The notes under the pieces: generated by a model | What the model saw: the letters and a program-made list of their open reading frames with translations, nothing else | Databases searched by the model: none | What the model was told of the DNA's origin: nothing | NCBI GenBank assembly: GCA_031180825.1 | Contig: JAPSLM010000004.1 | Coordinates: 124,001-188,000 of the forward strand | Source: Paenibacillus sp. | Lineage (GTDB): Bacteria > Bacillota > Bacilli > Paenibacillales > NBRC-103111 | DNA length: 64,000 nt | Direction: 5' to 3' | Shown here: positions 1 through 7,871 of the stretch, piece after piece | Numbering within the stretch: the first letter of the stretch is position 1 | Layout: each line of letters begins with the position of its first letter | Made by a program: the position numbers and the translations under genes

Positions 1-1218
1 TCCCGGATACGAGGCGCCGTTTTGCTCTTGGAGCTGGCCTGTAACCAGATTGACGATGCGTTCCGCCATTTTGCGGTAGCCGGTCAGCTTGCCGCCGGCG
101 ATGGTAATGAGACCCGAAGGGGCGATGAATATTTCATCCTTCCGCGACAGCTCGGACGGCGACTTGCCGTCTTCGTGGATGAGCGGACGCAGCCCGGACC
201 AGCTGGACTCGACATCGGCCGCCGTCAGCTTGAGGCTCGGGAACATGAAGTTGGCCGCCGTCAAAATATAATCACGGTCGGCCGTCGTCATCCGCGGATG
301 AACGAGATCGCCGCTGTAATTCGTATCGGTGGTGCCGATATACGTTTTGCCGTCGCGCGGAATCGCGAAGACCATGCGGCCGTCCGGCGTATCGAAGTAG
401 ATCGCCTGCTTGAGCGGGAACCGCCCGCCGTCGATGACAAGGTGCACGCCTTTGGTCAAGTGCAGCCGCTTGCCCTGCTTCGAGCCGTCTTTTTCCCGGA
501 TCGTGTCGACCCAAGGTCCGGCGGCATTGACGATTTTGCGGGCGAAGATGTCATACGTTTCGCCGTCCAGCATATCGACGACGCGGACGCCCTTCAGCTT
601 CCCGCCCTCGTAAAGCAGCTCTTCCACCTTCGCATAGTTGACCGCCAGAGCGCCGCGATCCGCAGCGGCTTTCATCGTTTCGATCGTCAGCCGGGCGTCG
701 TCCGTCCGGTATTCGACGTAGTACCCGCCGCCCTTCAGCTTGTCTTCGCGGAGCAGAGGCTCGCGGCGCAGCGTCTCGGCTTTGGACAGCATGACCCGGC
801 GCTCGCTCCGCTTGACGCCCGCCAGCGAGTCGTACATCATCAGTCCGACGGAGGTTGCCAGCTTGCCGTAGGTGCCGCCTTCGATAATCGGCAGCAGCAT
901 CCACTCCGGCGTCGTCACGTGCGGCGCGTTCTCATAGACGATCGCCCGCTCTTTGCCGACCTCGGCCACCAGTTTGAATTCGAGCTGCTTCAAGTAACGC
1001 AAGCCGCCGTGAATCAGCTTCGTGGAACGGCTCGATGTACCCGCGCCGAAGTCCTGCATTTCGACCAATCCGGTTTTCAGACCGCGGGTTTGCGCGTCAA
1101 GCGCGATGCCCGCCCCGGTGATGCCTCCGCCGATGACCAGCAGATCGAGCGGGGCTCCGGCCATTTCCCGCAGCCGTTCTTGTCGGTGTTCCCCTGAAAA
1201 TTGCGCCTGTTTTGTCAT
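1..1218 (-). CDS. glpD: Aerobic glycerol-3-phosphate dehydrogenase, 3' end cut by window edge
   Basis: FAD-dependent oxidation of glycerol 3-phosphate to dihydroxyacetone phosphate at the membrane, feeding electrons to quinone. The reverse-strand frame starts [15 protein letters not shown], carries the FAD Rossmann motif [10 protein letters not shown] at residues 28-37, and shows family segments such as [17 protein letters not shown] and [11 protein letters not shown]. It stays open to base 1, so 406 residues are visible out of the roughly 550 usual for the family; the C-terminal part lies outside the window. The start at 1218 follows a purine-rich GAAAGGGG. A long leader with a terminator-like hairpin lies upstream, as in GlpP-controlled glycerol genes of Bacillus. 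Family identity is secure from the motifs. Confidence 0.95.
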   Translation of the reverse strand, partial: MTKQAQFSGEHRQERLREMAGAPLDLLVIGGGITGAGIALDAQTRGLKTGLVEMQDFGAGTSSRSTKLIHGGLRYLKQLEFKLVAEVGKERAIVYENAPHVTTPEWMLLPIIEGGTYGKLATSVGLMMYDSLAGVKRSERRVMLSKAETLRREPLLREDKLKGGGYYVEYRTDDARLTIETMKAAADRGALAVNYAKVEELLYEGGKLKGVRVVDMLDGETYDIFARKIVNAAGPWVDTIREKDGSKQGKRLHLTKGVHLVIDGGRFPLKQAIYFDTPDGRMVFAIPRDGKTYIGTTDTNYSGDLVHPRMTTADRDYILTAANFMFPSLKLTAADVESSWSGLRPLIHEDGKSPSELSRKDEIFIAPSGLITIAGGKLTGYRKMAERIVNLVTGQLQEQNGASYPG

Positions 1219-1274
1219 GTGTATCGATCCCCTTTCGAAATATGCGGCCGCCCGGTTCCGGGTAAAAGCAAAAA

Positions 1275-1355
1275 AGAGAAGACGTGAAACAACTCTACGT
1301 CGGCACGTCGCTTATCGCATACGCGCTCCTGAAGAGCTTGCTCACGGTCTTCTCT
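1275..1355 (-). promoter_or_regulatory. glpD leader with terminator-like hairpin (candidate GlpP antitermination site)
   Basis: Read on the minus strand, AGAGAAGACCGTGA (1355-1342) can pair with TCACGTCTTCTCT (1287-1275) with one bulged base, and the second arm runs straight into TTTTTT. An internal GACGTG can pair with the CACGTC inside the second arm, so two exclusive folds are possible. In B. subtilis the glpD leader contains a terminator relieved by the antiterminator GlpP with glycerol 3-phosphate. Assignment to GlpP is inference from gene and layout; glpP is not in the window. Confidence 0.55.
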
Positions 1356-1388
1356 TGATCTCTGACCTGAGATTAACTTGTTAACTTT

Positions 1389-1417
1389 ATCATAGCACGA
1401 CACCGGCTTTGGATCAA
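1389..1417 (-). promoter_or_regulatory. SigA-type promoter for glpD
   Basis: Minus strand TTGATC (1417-1412), 17-bp spacer, TATGAT (1394-1389). This places the transcript start near 1382, about 165 nt before the glpD start codon, leaving room for the leader hairpin. Confidence 0.7.
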
Positions 1418-1419
1418 CC

Positions 1420-1449
1420 TTGACAGCGAAATCAGGCTTATGTTAGAGT
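1420..1449 (+). promoter_or_regulatory. Possible promoter, divergent from glpD
   Basis: TTGACA at 1420-1425, 18-bp spacer, extended -10 TG-T-TAGAGT ending at 1449. It lies back to back with the glpD promoter and would serve the short ORF at 1504 and the DUF2071 gene at 1742. Confidence 0.45.
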
Positions 1450-1503
1450 GCCTTTGCAACCATTTTCCTAAATTTGGAGAAATATCCTTGGAGAGGAATC
1501 AAT

Positions 1504-1626
1504 ATGGCGAAGACAGGCTGTTTTAGCGTTGGACCATTTTTGGGATTGGACCAAGGAACGCGAGCTGCGGATTCGAAGCCGGGGGGCAGCGGGAAGCGGG
1601 GCATAATCCCGGCGGGCGGCATGTGA
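1504..1626 (+). CDS. Possible 40-residue peptide or leader ORF
   Basis: ATG at 1504 sits 7-8 nt after GGAGAGG and opens a 40-codon frame ending TGA at 1626. The peptide begins MAKTGCFSVGPF and ends in a glycine and basic-rich stretch with no recognisable domain. It lies between the candidate promoter at 1420-1449 and the DUF2071 gene. The good ribosome binding site is the only real support, and the rest of the 1627-1741 interval is GC-rich with no gene seen. It could be a chance ORF. Confidence 0.25.
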   Translation: MAKTGCFSVGPFLGLDQGTRAADSKPGGSGKRGIIPAGGM

Positions 1627-1741
1627 CGGCGTCCGGGCCGCGCTGCCGGACCCGCAGCCAGCGCGGGGGTAAGTCTCTGGCCGGCCCCGGCCATTGGCGG
1701 AGCTGCGCCCGTTCATAACAATGAGTCTGGGAGGACCGAAC

Positions 1742-2524
1742 ATGGAGCCTGAACGTTTCGATACCGCACACCGCCTGTGGCCGCTGCCCGGGCTGCCGTG
1801 GATCATGAAGCAGACTTGGCGCAATCTGTTGTTTGCCCATTGGCCCGTTTCGGCGGATGAGCTTCGCGCTTACGTGCCGAAGGAGCTGCCCCTGGATACC
1901 TACGAAGGCAGCGCGTGGCTGGCTGTCGTTCCCTTCCGGATGACGGGGATCCGGCTGCGCGGCTTGCCGCCGATTCCGGGGACAAGCCGTTTTCCGGAGC
2001 TTAACGTCAGAACTTACGTTACGCTTCAGGACAAGCCCGGCGTCTACTTTTTCAGCCTTGATGCGGCTCATACGCTCGCCGTCATGCTGGCCAAACGGCT
2101 GTACCATCTTCCGTACTACCGGGCCGATATGGGCGTGACCGTGCAGAACGAGACCGTTTTTTACCGGAGCGCACGCCGGCAGGCCGGCCCCGTCTTCACT
2201 GCTCGGTACCGGCCCGTCTCGGCGCCATATACGGCCAAGCCCGGATCGTTGGAGCATTGGTTGACCGAACGCTACTGCTTATATACCTTGAACGGCCACC
2301 GGGACGTCATGCGCTGCGACATCCATCATCGGCCCTGGCCGCTGCAGAAGGCGGAAGCCGAGCTTTACGAGAATAAGATGCTGACGGGCAACGGCCTTCC
2401 GTTCGAGCCCGACGTTCCCCCGCTGCTTCATTATGCGGAAGCTTTGGAAGTGCGCATATGGCCGCTGCTTAAGGCCGCCGGCCGCGAGTCCCGGCCGGCA
2501 TCCGTTCGACACGAATCCTCCTAG
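1742..2524 (+). CDS. YqjF-type DUF2071 protein
   Basis: A 260-residue member of the DUF2071 (YqjF) family; biochemical role unknown, probably cytosolic. The family is recognised from the N-terminal MKQTWRNLLFAHWPV block, followed by a segment that turns a small molecule-binding-like beta fold (WLAVVPFRMTGIRLRGLPP) and FPELNVRTYV. An in-frame ATG lies 21 nt upstream, but the start at 1742 is preferred because GGGAGG lies 7-8 nt before it. The last 60 codons carry LTGNGLPFEPDVPPLLHY, typical of the C-terminal part of these proteins. It is monocistronic, with a possible promoter at 1420-1449. No clear terminator follows. Confidence 0.8.
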   Translation: MEPERFDTAHRLWPLPGLPWIMKQTWRNLLFAHWPVSADELRAYVPKELPLDTYEGSAWLAVVPFRMTGIRLRGLPPIPGTSRFPELNVRTYVTLQDKPGVYFFSLDAAHTLAVMLAKRLYHLPYYRADMGVTVQNETVFYRSARRQAGPVFTARYRPVSAPYTAKPGSLEHWLTERYCLYTLNGHRDVMRCDIHHRPWPLQKAEAELYENKMLTGNGLPFEPDVPPLLHYAEALEVRIWPLLKAAGRESRPASVRHESS

Positions 2525-2663
2525 CCTTTCGAGCGCCCGGATACTTTCCCGAAACGCCGCTTTTTCTTTCTGTTTTTTGCCTTTTTCAAAAAAGCAAGCC
2601 CGGAAAATGAAAAAAAAGACGCATATTTTGCCAATATCCTGAATGTTTCGTGTCTTTTCGGTG

Positions 2664-2710
2664 TATAATGGAATTATATGAACCTATTATAGTAAACTAT
2701 ATGCATATAG
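2664..2710 (+). promoter_or_regulatory. Promoter -10 plus two operator-like palindromes before the DGQHR operon
   Basis: TATAAT occupies 2664-2669; no good -35 hexamer is visible at 17 bp. Just downstream are two adjacent palindromes: CTAT-T-ATAG at 2684-2692 and the perfect 14-bp CTATATGCATATAG at 2697-2710, separated by TAAA. They share the CTAT/ATAG half-site and lie where a repressor would block initiation or early elongation. The ribosome binding site AAGGAGG of the first gene follows at about 2729. Confidence 0.6.
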
Positions 2711-2744
2711 CTTTACGCGAGGTAAGCCAAGGAGGAAAACGGTA

Positions 2745-3920
2745 ATGGATCAAATTTCATCTCTGTCGGAGCTGCTGGCGGAGCAGAAAGCGTCATCGTA
2801 TATCGAAATCCCCGGGGCCATGTCCCGGACGTTCGGACAGACTACGCTTTCCACCACGCTTCCGATGAGCAAGCTGTTCGCCATCTACGAAGTGGACCTG
2901 GAGGTTCAGCGCTCCATCGTTCCGCAAAACTTGTCCAGGATGATGGACTATATCATGCTCTACCTGGATCACGGACAGGGCATTTATTTTCCGGGCATTA
3001 TCCTCTCGGCCCGTGGAGCGGGAGATTACGATGCGCAGGCGCAGGTTTACCGTTTGCAGGCGATCGAGAAGCTGTACGTCGTGGACGGCCAGCACCGGCT
3101 TGCCGCTTTCCGCCGCCTGATGGAAACGCTGCAAGGCGCGATGGCCCGGGCGAAGGACCGCCGGGAGTACGAACGCATGGAGGAAATCAGCGCGAAGCTG
3201 AGCAAGCTGTACGCCTTCCCTATGTCTACGATGATCTATCTGGACATCAATGCGCGTCAAGAGCGGCAGCTGTTCTCCGACATCAACAAGCTCCCGCGCA
3301 AAATCGGCGGAAATCTGGCGGTTCTCCGCGAGCAGCGCCGGTTCTATCACGTGCTCGCCTCCAGGCTGGTGGAAGAAGCGCCCGTGATGAAGCATCTGCC
3401 TGTCGACATGTTTACGGAGCGGGGCAAAGGGCCGGAATATTTGTTCTCCTACCATTTGCTGATCGAAATTTTGATCGGCTTGTTCGAAGGACGGCTCAAG
3501 TCGGCGGCGCGCAACAACGGGTACTATTTCGAGGAAAAAGAGATCGAAGACCACTTGAAGCTGGCGTCGCTCTATTTCCAAAGCCTGCTCAAGTACTTGC
3601 CGGAGCCGGAAAAGGGCGAGCTGTGCTGGACGGAAAACCTGCAGATCGCGCTGGCGATGTTCTTCCATGACGAAGTGACGAAAACCGGCACGTTCAACAA
3701 ATACGCGCTCGATTATGCGCTCAAAATTTTGCCCCATATCGACTGGAGCGCCATTTACACCGGGGATGAAAAAGACCGCTTGCCAAGACGCTCGCGCATC
3801 GTGAAAGCGTATCAGTTCATCAAAGATTTTTACGTGGAGCACCATATGTTCCTGATCCGCGACGATTCGCCGGGGCAGCAAGCTTTTTCGGAAGAAAGCT
3901 CTAAGGAGGACGTCGGTTAA
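2745..3920 (+). CDS. DGQHR-domain protein A (DndB-like)
   Basis: A 391-residue protein with the hallmark DGQHR at residues 114-118, preceded by hydrophobic IEKLYVV, and the second family motif FSDIN at 177-181. Between them lies a charged helical stretch of about 45 residues (MARAKDRREYERMEEI). The DGQHR/DndB fold is related to the ParB/sulfiredoxin superfamily. In Dnd phosphorothioation systems DndB controls modification frequency and acts as a repressor. Here no dndA, C, D, E, F, G or H gene is near, so that role cannot be assumed. The ATG follows AAGGAGGAAAACGGTA. The next gene starts in the overlapping TAATG, so the two proteins are translationally coupled and probably made in fixed ratio. 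Confidence 0.8.
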   Translation: MDQISSLSELLAEQKASSYIEIPGAMSRTFGQTTLSTTLPMSKLFAIYEVDLEVQRSIVPQNLSRMMDYIMLYLDHGQGIYFPGIILSARGAGDYDAQAQVYRLQAIEKLYVVDGQHRLAAFRRLMETLQGAMARAKDRREYERMEEISAKLSKLYAFPMSTMIYLDINARQERQLFSDINKLPRKIGGNLAVLREQRRFYHVLASRLVEEAPVMKHLPVDMFTERGKGPEYLFSYHLLIEILIGLFEGRLKSAARNNGYYFEEKEIEDHLKLASLYFQSLLKYLPEPEKGELCWTENLQIALAMFFHDEVTKTGTFNKYALDYALKILPHIDWSAIYTGDEKDRLPRRSRIVKAYQFIKDFYVEHHMFLIRDDSPGQQAFSEESSKEDVG

Positions 3921-5092
3921 TGGACGGTTTAAATTTGCAAATGACCATACATCCGTTTTGCGATCGCTTTGGACTCGCAACGGTAGCGATACAAGTGCAG
4001 GATCTGCTTAACTACACCACGATCGATCCGATGGTGCAGCGGAAGCTGAGTGCGGGACAACGCCGCAAAATTTCTAATTACTTGCAGGAGCGCGAGCTCG
4101 ACCGCGTCTTTTTCGGCCCGGTCACCTTAAGCTTGCGCGACGTAAGCAGCCTGGCCAAGGTGCAGAACGGCCTGTACCTGCGTCCCGGCTCGAAGCTGAG
4201 CATTCTGGACGGGCAGCACCGCATTCTCGCTCTCGGTTACGTGAACGAGCAAATGCTCAAAGAAGCGCGCAGCCTGGACAAGAAAGTGGCCGCCATGAAA
4301 ATCAAGCACCGGAAAGCGCCGGACAACGCGGAGATCGCAAGCGAGCTGGAGCAGCTGGAAGGCCAGGTCGAACAGCTGGAACGCCGCCGTCTGGAGCTGA
4401 TGGAAAGCGAGCTGGCGGTGCAAATCTACATCGGGCTCAGCGAGGAAGAAGAGAAGCAGCTGTTCGGGGATATTAACTCCAAGGTTCAGCTCGTCAGCAA
4501 AGAGCTCGGCCATTCGTTCGACTCGATCGATCCGCTCAACGTCGTCATTCAGCAGGTGGTAGACCATAACGTCTTCTTGAAATCGGCGGGCGTGGAGCGC
4601 CGGGCCAACCTGACCGCTTACAATAAAAACTTCACGTCGTTCAGCTGGATGTACTCGACCGCGACGATGCTGTTTACCGGCAAAATGCAGCCGTCCTACG
4701 AGCTGGCGCGACGGATCAAGCAGGACCCGTCCACGTACATCGAAATTTTGCACCAGTTCTACAGCACGCTGATTCCTCTCATGCCGGAGCAGCCGGGGCT
4801 GCCGCAGTACACCTCGTCGTCCCGCGCCATGCAGGAGAGCGTCGCGCTGTATGCGCACCGTCATTTGTTCACGGACGGCAAGTATACGAAAAACTGGACC
4901 AACTGTCTGAACATTTTCGAAGGTTTCGATTGGACGCACGAGAACGAGCAGTTGATCGAGCGCTTCGGAGTGCTGGACAACGGCAAGCTGAACCTGATTC
5001 ACGAAAAATCGCTGCGCAAGCACGCCAAGCTCGTTCAGCTCTTCCAGGAGCTGCATGGCGATCCGGTCGAAGAAGGCGAAGCGTCGGCTTAA
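3920..5092 (+). CDS. DGQHR-domain protein B (DndB-like)
   Basis: A 390-residue paralogue of the preceding protein: DGQHR at residues 97-101, then a predicted coiled coil of about 50 residues (LEQLEGQVEQLERRRLEL), then the FGDIN motif in EEEEKQLFGDINSK. Overall similarity to protein A outside the motifs is low, which suggests an old duplication with separate roles, for example a heteromer. The start overlaps the upstream stop (TAATG) and has AAGGAGG 12-13 nt before it. A rho-independent terminator follows at 5133. The function is unknown; a DNA-binding or nucleotide-dependent regulatory role is inferred only from the family. Confidence 0.8.
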   Translation: MDGLNLQMTIHPFCDRFGLATVAIQVQDLLNYTTIDPMVQRKLSAGQRRKISNYLQERELDRVFFGPVTLSLRDVSSLAKVQNGLYLRPGSKLSILDGQHRILALGYVNEQMLKEARSLDKKVAAMKIKHRKAPDNAEIASELEQLEGQVEQLERRRLELMESELAVQIYIGLSEEEEKQLFGDINSKVQLVSKELGHSFDSIDPLNVVIQQVVDHNVFLKSAGVERRANLTAYNKNFTSFSWMYSTATMLFTGKMQPSYELARRIKQDPSTYIEILHQFYSTLIPLMPEQPGLPQYTSSSRAMQESVALYAHRHLFTDGKYTKNWTNCLNIFEGFDWTHENEQLIERFGVLDNGKLNLIHEKSLRKHAKLVQLFQELHGDPVEEGEASA

Positions 5093-5132
5093 GGCTTAAA
5101 GAAGCTGTGGCCGGAGGCAATATATAAAGTAG

Positions 5133-5165
5133 GCGTTCCTGCATAGCATGCGGGGGCGCTTTTTT
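5133..5165 (+). terminator. Terminator of the DGQHR operon
   Basis: Hairpin GCGTTCCTGCAT / ATGCGGGGGCGC with an AGC loop, followed by TTTTTT. Confidence 0.85.
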
Positions 5166-5185
5166 GATGTGTAAGGAGGGACAGG

Positions 5186-5377
5186 ATAGAGGAACACATA
5201 ACGATTCCCGAAGGTCTTAATATGGTTGATGCAAGGCGGCGGTTCAAGGAAAATATTGGGAGCGTGCTCGTGTCAAATGAACGGATAAGGTGTGTTAAAC
5301 GGGGATTTGCAGCGTTGTATCGGAATAGCGGAACCGGAGATACCTTAATCGTGTCGAAAAAAGTTCATATCCCCTAA
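5186..5377 (+). CDS. Small ORF with no standard start at its ribosome binding site
   Basis: An open frame of 63 codons ends TAA at 5375-5377. The strong Shine-Dalgarno AAGGAGGG (5174-5180) is followed after 5 nt by ATA at 5186, not ATG. The first in-frame ATG is at 5222, 41 nt from the Shine-Dalgarno, giving 51 residues (MVDARRRFKENIG...KKVHIP). The peptide is basic and hydrophilic, without a recognised domain. It could use a rare ATA start, start at 5222, or be a gene inactivated by an ATG-to-ATA change. It begins directly after the terminator of the DGQHR operon, and no promoter of its own is clear. Confidence 0.35.
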   Translation: MEEHITIPEGLNMVDARRRFKENIGSVLVSNERIRCVKRGFAALYRNSGTGDTLIVSKKVHIP

Positions 5378-5711
5378 AATGAGACGATTAACGCACCACA
5401 GATTCTCTATGCTGTAATGCCGGGCCGATTTTGATGATATAGAGTACGTGAGTTCCGCTAATTTTTTGTAAGCTTCATCTTGCCTCGCCGGATGCCGGAT
5501 GCCGGATGCCGGATGGCCGCACGCAATCCGCACCAACCCCGCGCCATCGCTCTTGCGATCCGGAGCCTGGAGCTTCGCCGCTCCGTCGCACCCGCCCCCC
5601 GCCCTTCGGCCATTCTCCACGAACCCTGATCGCCAATTTCCTGTTCCCGGCTCCTCCCGACACTTCGCCATCCGTTTTCGATATAGCTTGGACGCCCCGG
5701 CTCCGCCCCGA
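5378..5711. other. Gap without a convincing gene
   Basis: The stretch is AT-rich at first, then proline-codon-like and C-rich. The open frames on both strands here overlap one another and lack ribosome binding sites. The only ordered element is the heptamer repeat at 5487-5514. No terminator for the ROK gene ending at 5712 was found. Confidence 0.6.
5487..5514. repeat. Four tandem copies of GCCGGAT
   Basis: Perfect 7-bp unit repeated four times, followed by GGCC. It is short enough to be slippage-prone and could vary between strains. Confidence 0.9.
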
Positions 5712-6920
5712 TTAAACCGCGCCCAGCTTGTTCACGATCAGCAGCGCCGCCCCGGTGGCGAGCGCCTCTTCGCCGAGCGCGCCTTGGCTGAACACGACCT
5801 GGTATTTGGGATAATAGTACGTTCTTTGAATCGCGACGCGCGTCGCGGTATGGAAGAAGCCGGGGTGGCCGCCGATCAAGGCGCCGCCCAAAATGACCTT
5901 CTCCGGGTGCAGTATGTTAAGCAGGTTGGACAACCCGATGCCGAAATAAGTGGCTGCCTGCGCAAACAGCTCGACCGTCAGCGGATCCCCGGCCTGCAGC
6001 GCCTGCTGGAGATGGGCGAAACCGATTTTCTCCGGGTCGGGTTCCAGCCGGAGAAGCAGGCTGTCGCGGCCTTGCTTGAGCCGGGCTTGCGCTTGCTGCT
6101 CCAGCGCATGAATGGAAGCGTACGATTCGAGCGCGCCGAAATTGCCTTGATTCCATAGGCGGGGGCCGTCCGTTTGGATAATCATTTGGCCGATCGATCC
6201 TTCCATATCGACCGCCCCGTAGACGACCTGCCCGTTCGTCATCATGGCCGAACGCAAGCCGACGCCGACGTGAACATACAGCAAATGACGGTAGTCGCGC
6301 TCGCGGTCCGACCACGATTCGCCGATGAGCGCCGTATTTGCTCCGTTATCGAGCAGAACCGGGAAGCCGAGGCGGCTCTCGAGGAAGCCGGTGACGCTGA
6401 CATTTTTCCAGCCGGAAGCGGCGAAATGAAGCGGCTCCAGCAGTATGCCGGACGCCCGGTCCAGCGGTCCGACAGCCCCGATGCCCATCCCGAGCACCTT
6501 GTCGGCGGGAAGAGAGCGGCGATCCAGCATGGCGCGGGCTTCGGTCACGATCTCTTCCAGCAGCACCCCGGGGGTGACGTTCTCCGTCATGACCCAGCGC
6601 TTGCTGTCCAGCTTGTTCAGCTGCAGGTCGAACAAAATGAGCTTGGAATACATCCGCGATATATCCAGCCCGAACACATAGGCATAATCGGGATTGACCG
6701 TATACAAAATCGGCCTGCGCCCTCCGGTCGATTCGCCGAAGCCGGCCTCCGCAATAACCCCTTGGGCCGTTAATTCCTCCAGCGTCCGGGTCAAGGTGCT
6801 GCCCGTCAGCCCGCTTTTCTCCAGCAGATCGATCTTGGAGACCGTCCCCTGCTTGCGGATCTGCTCGAAAATTTCTTTATGCTTGCGCCCGGCGATGCGG
6901 TGCTCAATGGAGTTTTTCAT
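5712..6920 (-). CDS. ROK-family transcriptional regulator without the usual zinc ligands
   Basis: A 402-residue protein with an N-terminal winged helix (about residues 15-70; VSKIDLLEKSGLTGSTLTR is the recognition region, GGRRPILY the wing) joined to a ROK sugar-kinase-like domain (GIGAVGPLDRASG, VLLDNGANTALIGE). This is the NagC/XylR layout, normally a sugar-responsive repressor. The family usually has E-x-G-H and a C-x-C-G-x-x-G-C zinc site. Here the matching stretch reads MEGSIGQMI and LWNQGNFGALES, with no cysteines and no histidine, so zinc-linked coupling is probably lost. It stands alone on the minus strand with no sugar genes beside it, so its target cannot be named. Confidence 0.88.
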   Translation of the reverse strand: MKNSIEHRIAGRKHKEIFEQIRKQGTVSKIDLLEKSGLTGSTLTRTLEELTAQGVIAEAGFGESTGGRRPILYTVNPDYAYVFGLDISRMYSKLILFDLQLNKLDSKRWVMTENVTPGVLLEEIVTEARAMLDRRSLPADKVLGMGIGAVGPLDRASGILLEPLHFAASGWKNVSVTGFLESRLGFPVLLDNGANTALIGESWSDRERDYRHLLYVHVGVGLRSAMMTNGQVVYGAVDMEGSIGQMIIQTDGPRLWNQGNFGALESYASIHALEQQAQARLKQGRDSLLLRLEPDPEKIGFAHLQQALQAGDPLTVELFAQAATYFGIGLSNLLNILHPEKVILGGALIGGHPGFFHTATRVAIQRTYYYPKYQVVFSQGALGEEALATGAALLIVNKLGAV

Positions 6921-7132
6921 ATTTTTCCTCCGTTGCCAGAAGGGTTTCTTTGGTTTTTCAACCGTTAATTATACTACAGTCCCGGGCGCCCCGCTATCCT
7001 TCCTTGGGGAAAACGAAGTCCGGCCTTAGCGCCGACGGCGTCTTCGAACAAATGCGTGCGTTCCGGCGTGACCTTCTGGTAAAATAGGGCTTAGTTTGTC
7101 CAGCAAGCTGGGATAGAAGGGACGAAAGCGAA

Positions 7133-7870
7133 ATGACCGAATGGTTCGAAAAAAGCTTCGGACGGGATTACCTCCTGGTCTATAAGCATCGCGATATGCA
7201 GGGCGCTTATGAGGAAGTACGCCGGATGATGGAATGGCTGGAGCTGCCCGAGGGAGCCGAGGTGCTCGACTTGTGCTGCGGTATGGGGCGGCATTCTATG
7301 GCGCTGAATGGATTCGGTTTCCGGGTCACCGGAGTCGACTTGTCGGAGGTGCTGCTTGCGGAAGCGAGAAGGCTGGATACCGCGGGCGAAGTGCGCTGGA
7401 TTCACGGGGATATGCGCAGCGTGCCGTTAACCGGTCAGTTCGATGCGATCGTCAATTTGTTCACGTCGTTCGGCTATTTTTCCGGTGATCGGGACAACGA
7501 GCAGGTGCTGCGGGAAATGTACCGTCTGCTCGCGCCGGGCGGTCGGTTCATTATCGATTATTTGAATCCCGCGTATGTGGCGGCGCACCTGGTGCCGCAT
7601 TCGGTGAGAACCGTCGAAGGAATCCATATCGACGAGAAACGCCGGATCGAGGATGGATTCGTGCGCAAAACGATCGTACTGCAGGACGGGGTGGGATCGG
7701 ACGAACGGATCTACGAGGAGCAGGTGAAGCTGATCGGACGGGAGCGTTTCCTGGAAATGCTCGAGCTGGCAGGGCTGAAAATCGATGCCGTTTACGGCGA
7801 TTACGACGCTTCCGCCTACGAGCCTGAGGCATCGAAGCGAATGATCTTTGTCGGCAGGAGGGACGCGTAA
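7133..7870 (+). CDS. Class I SAM-dependent methyltransferase
   Basis: 245 residues with motif I VLDLCCGMGRH at residues 44-54, the acidic end of motif II near VTGVDLS, a GDMRSVPL segment around residue 95, and FDAIVNLFTSFGYF as motif IV. This is the Rossmann-type methyltransferase fold; the CCGMGRHS variant is common in small-molecule methyltransferases. The substrate cannot be read from the sequence. A weak -10 TAAAAT lies at 7080-7085. The stop at 7870 is one base before the next ATG, so it is cotranscribed with the MBL-fold gene. Confidence 0.85.
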   Translation: MTEWFEKSFGRDYLLVYKHRDMQGAYEEVRRMMEWLELPEGAEVLDLCCGMGRHSMALNGFGFRVTGVDLSEVLLAEARRLDTAGEVRWIHGDMRSVPLTGQFDAIVNLFTSFGYFSGDRDNEQVLREMYRLLAPGGRFIIDYLNPAYVAAHLVPHSVRTVEGIHIDEKRRIEDGFVRKTIVLQDGVGSDERIYEEQVKLIGRERFLEMLELAGLKIDAVYGDYDASAYEPEASKRMIFVGRRDA

Positions 7871-7871
7871 T

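Noticed and set aside
22-1197. 391-codon plus-strand frame
   Set aside because: It is the antisense shadow of glpD; the minus strand shows clear FAD dehydrogenase motifs and the plus frame has none.
1443-2257. Minus-strand frames between glpD and DUF2071
   Set aside because: Overlapping frames with no start signals, antisense to the DUF2071 gene; only the short plus-strand ORF at 1504 has a binding site.
2793-3980. 395-codon minus-strand frame across DGQHR protein A
   Set aside because: Antisense to a gene with known motifs, strong ribosome binding site and coupled partner; composition (Leu, Arg, Gln, Val) is typical of a shadow.
5345-6158. Frames on both strands through the GCCGGAT repeat
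   Set aside because: They contradict one another and the part beyond 5712 is antisense to the ROK gene.
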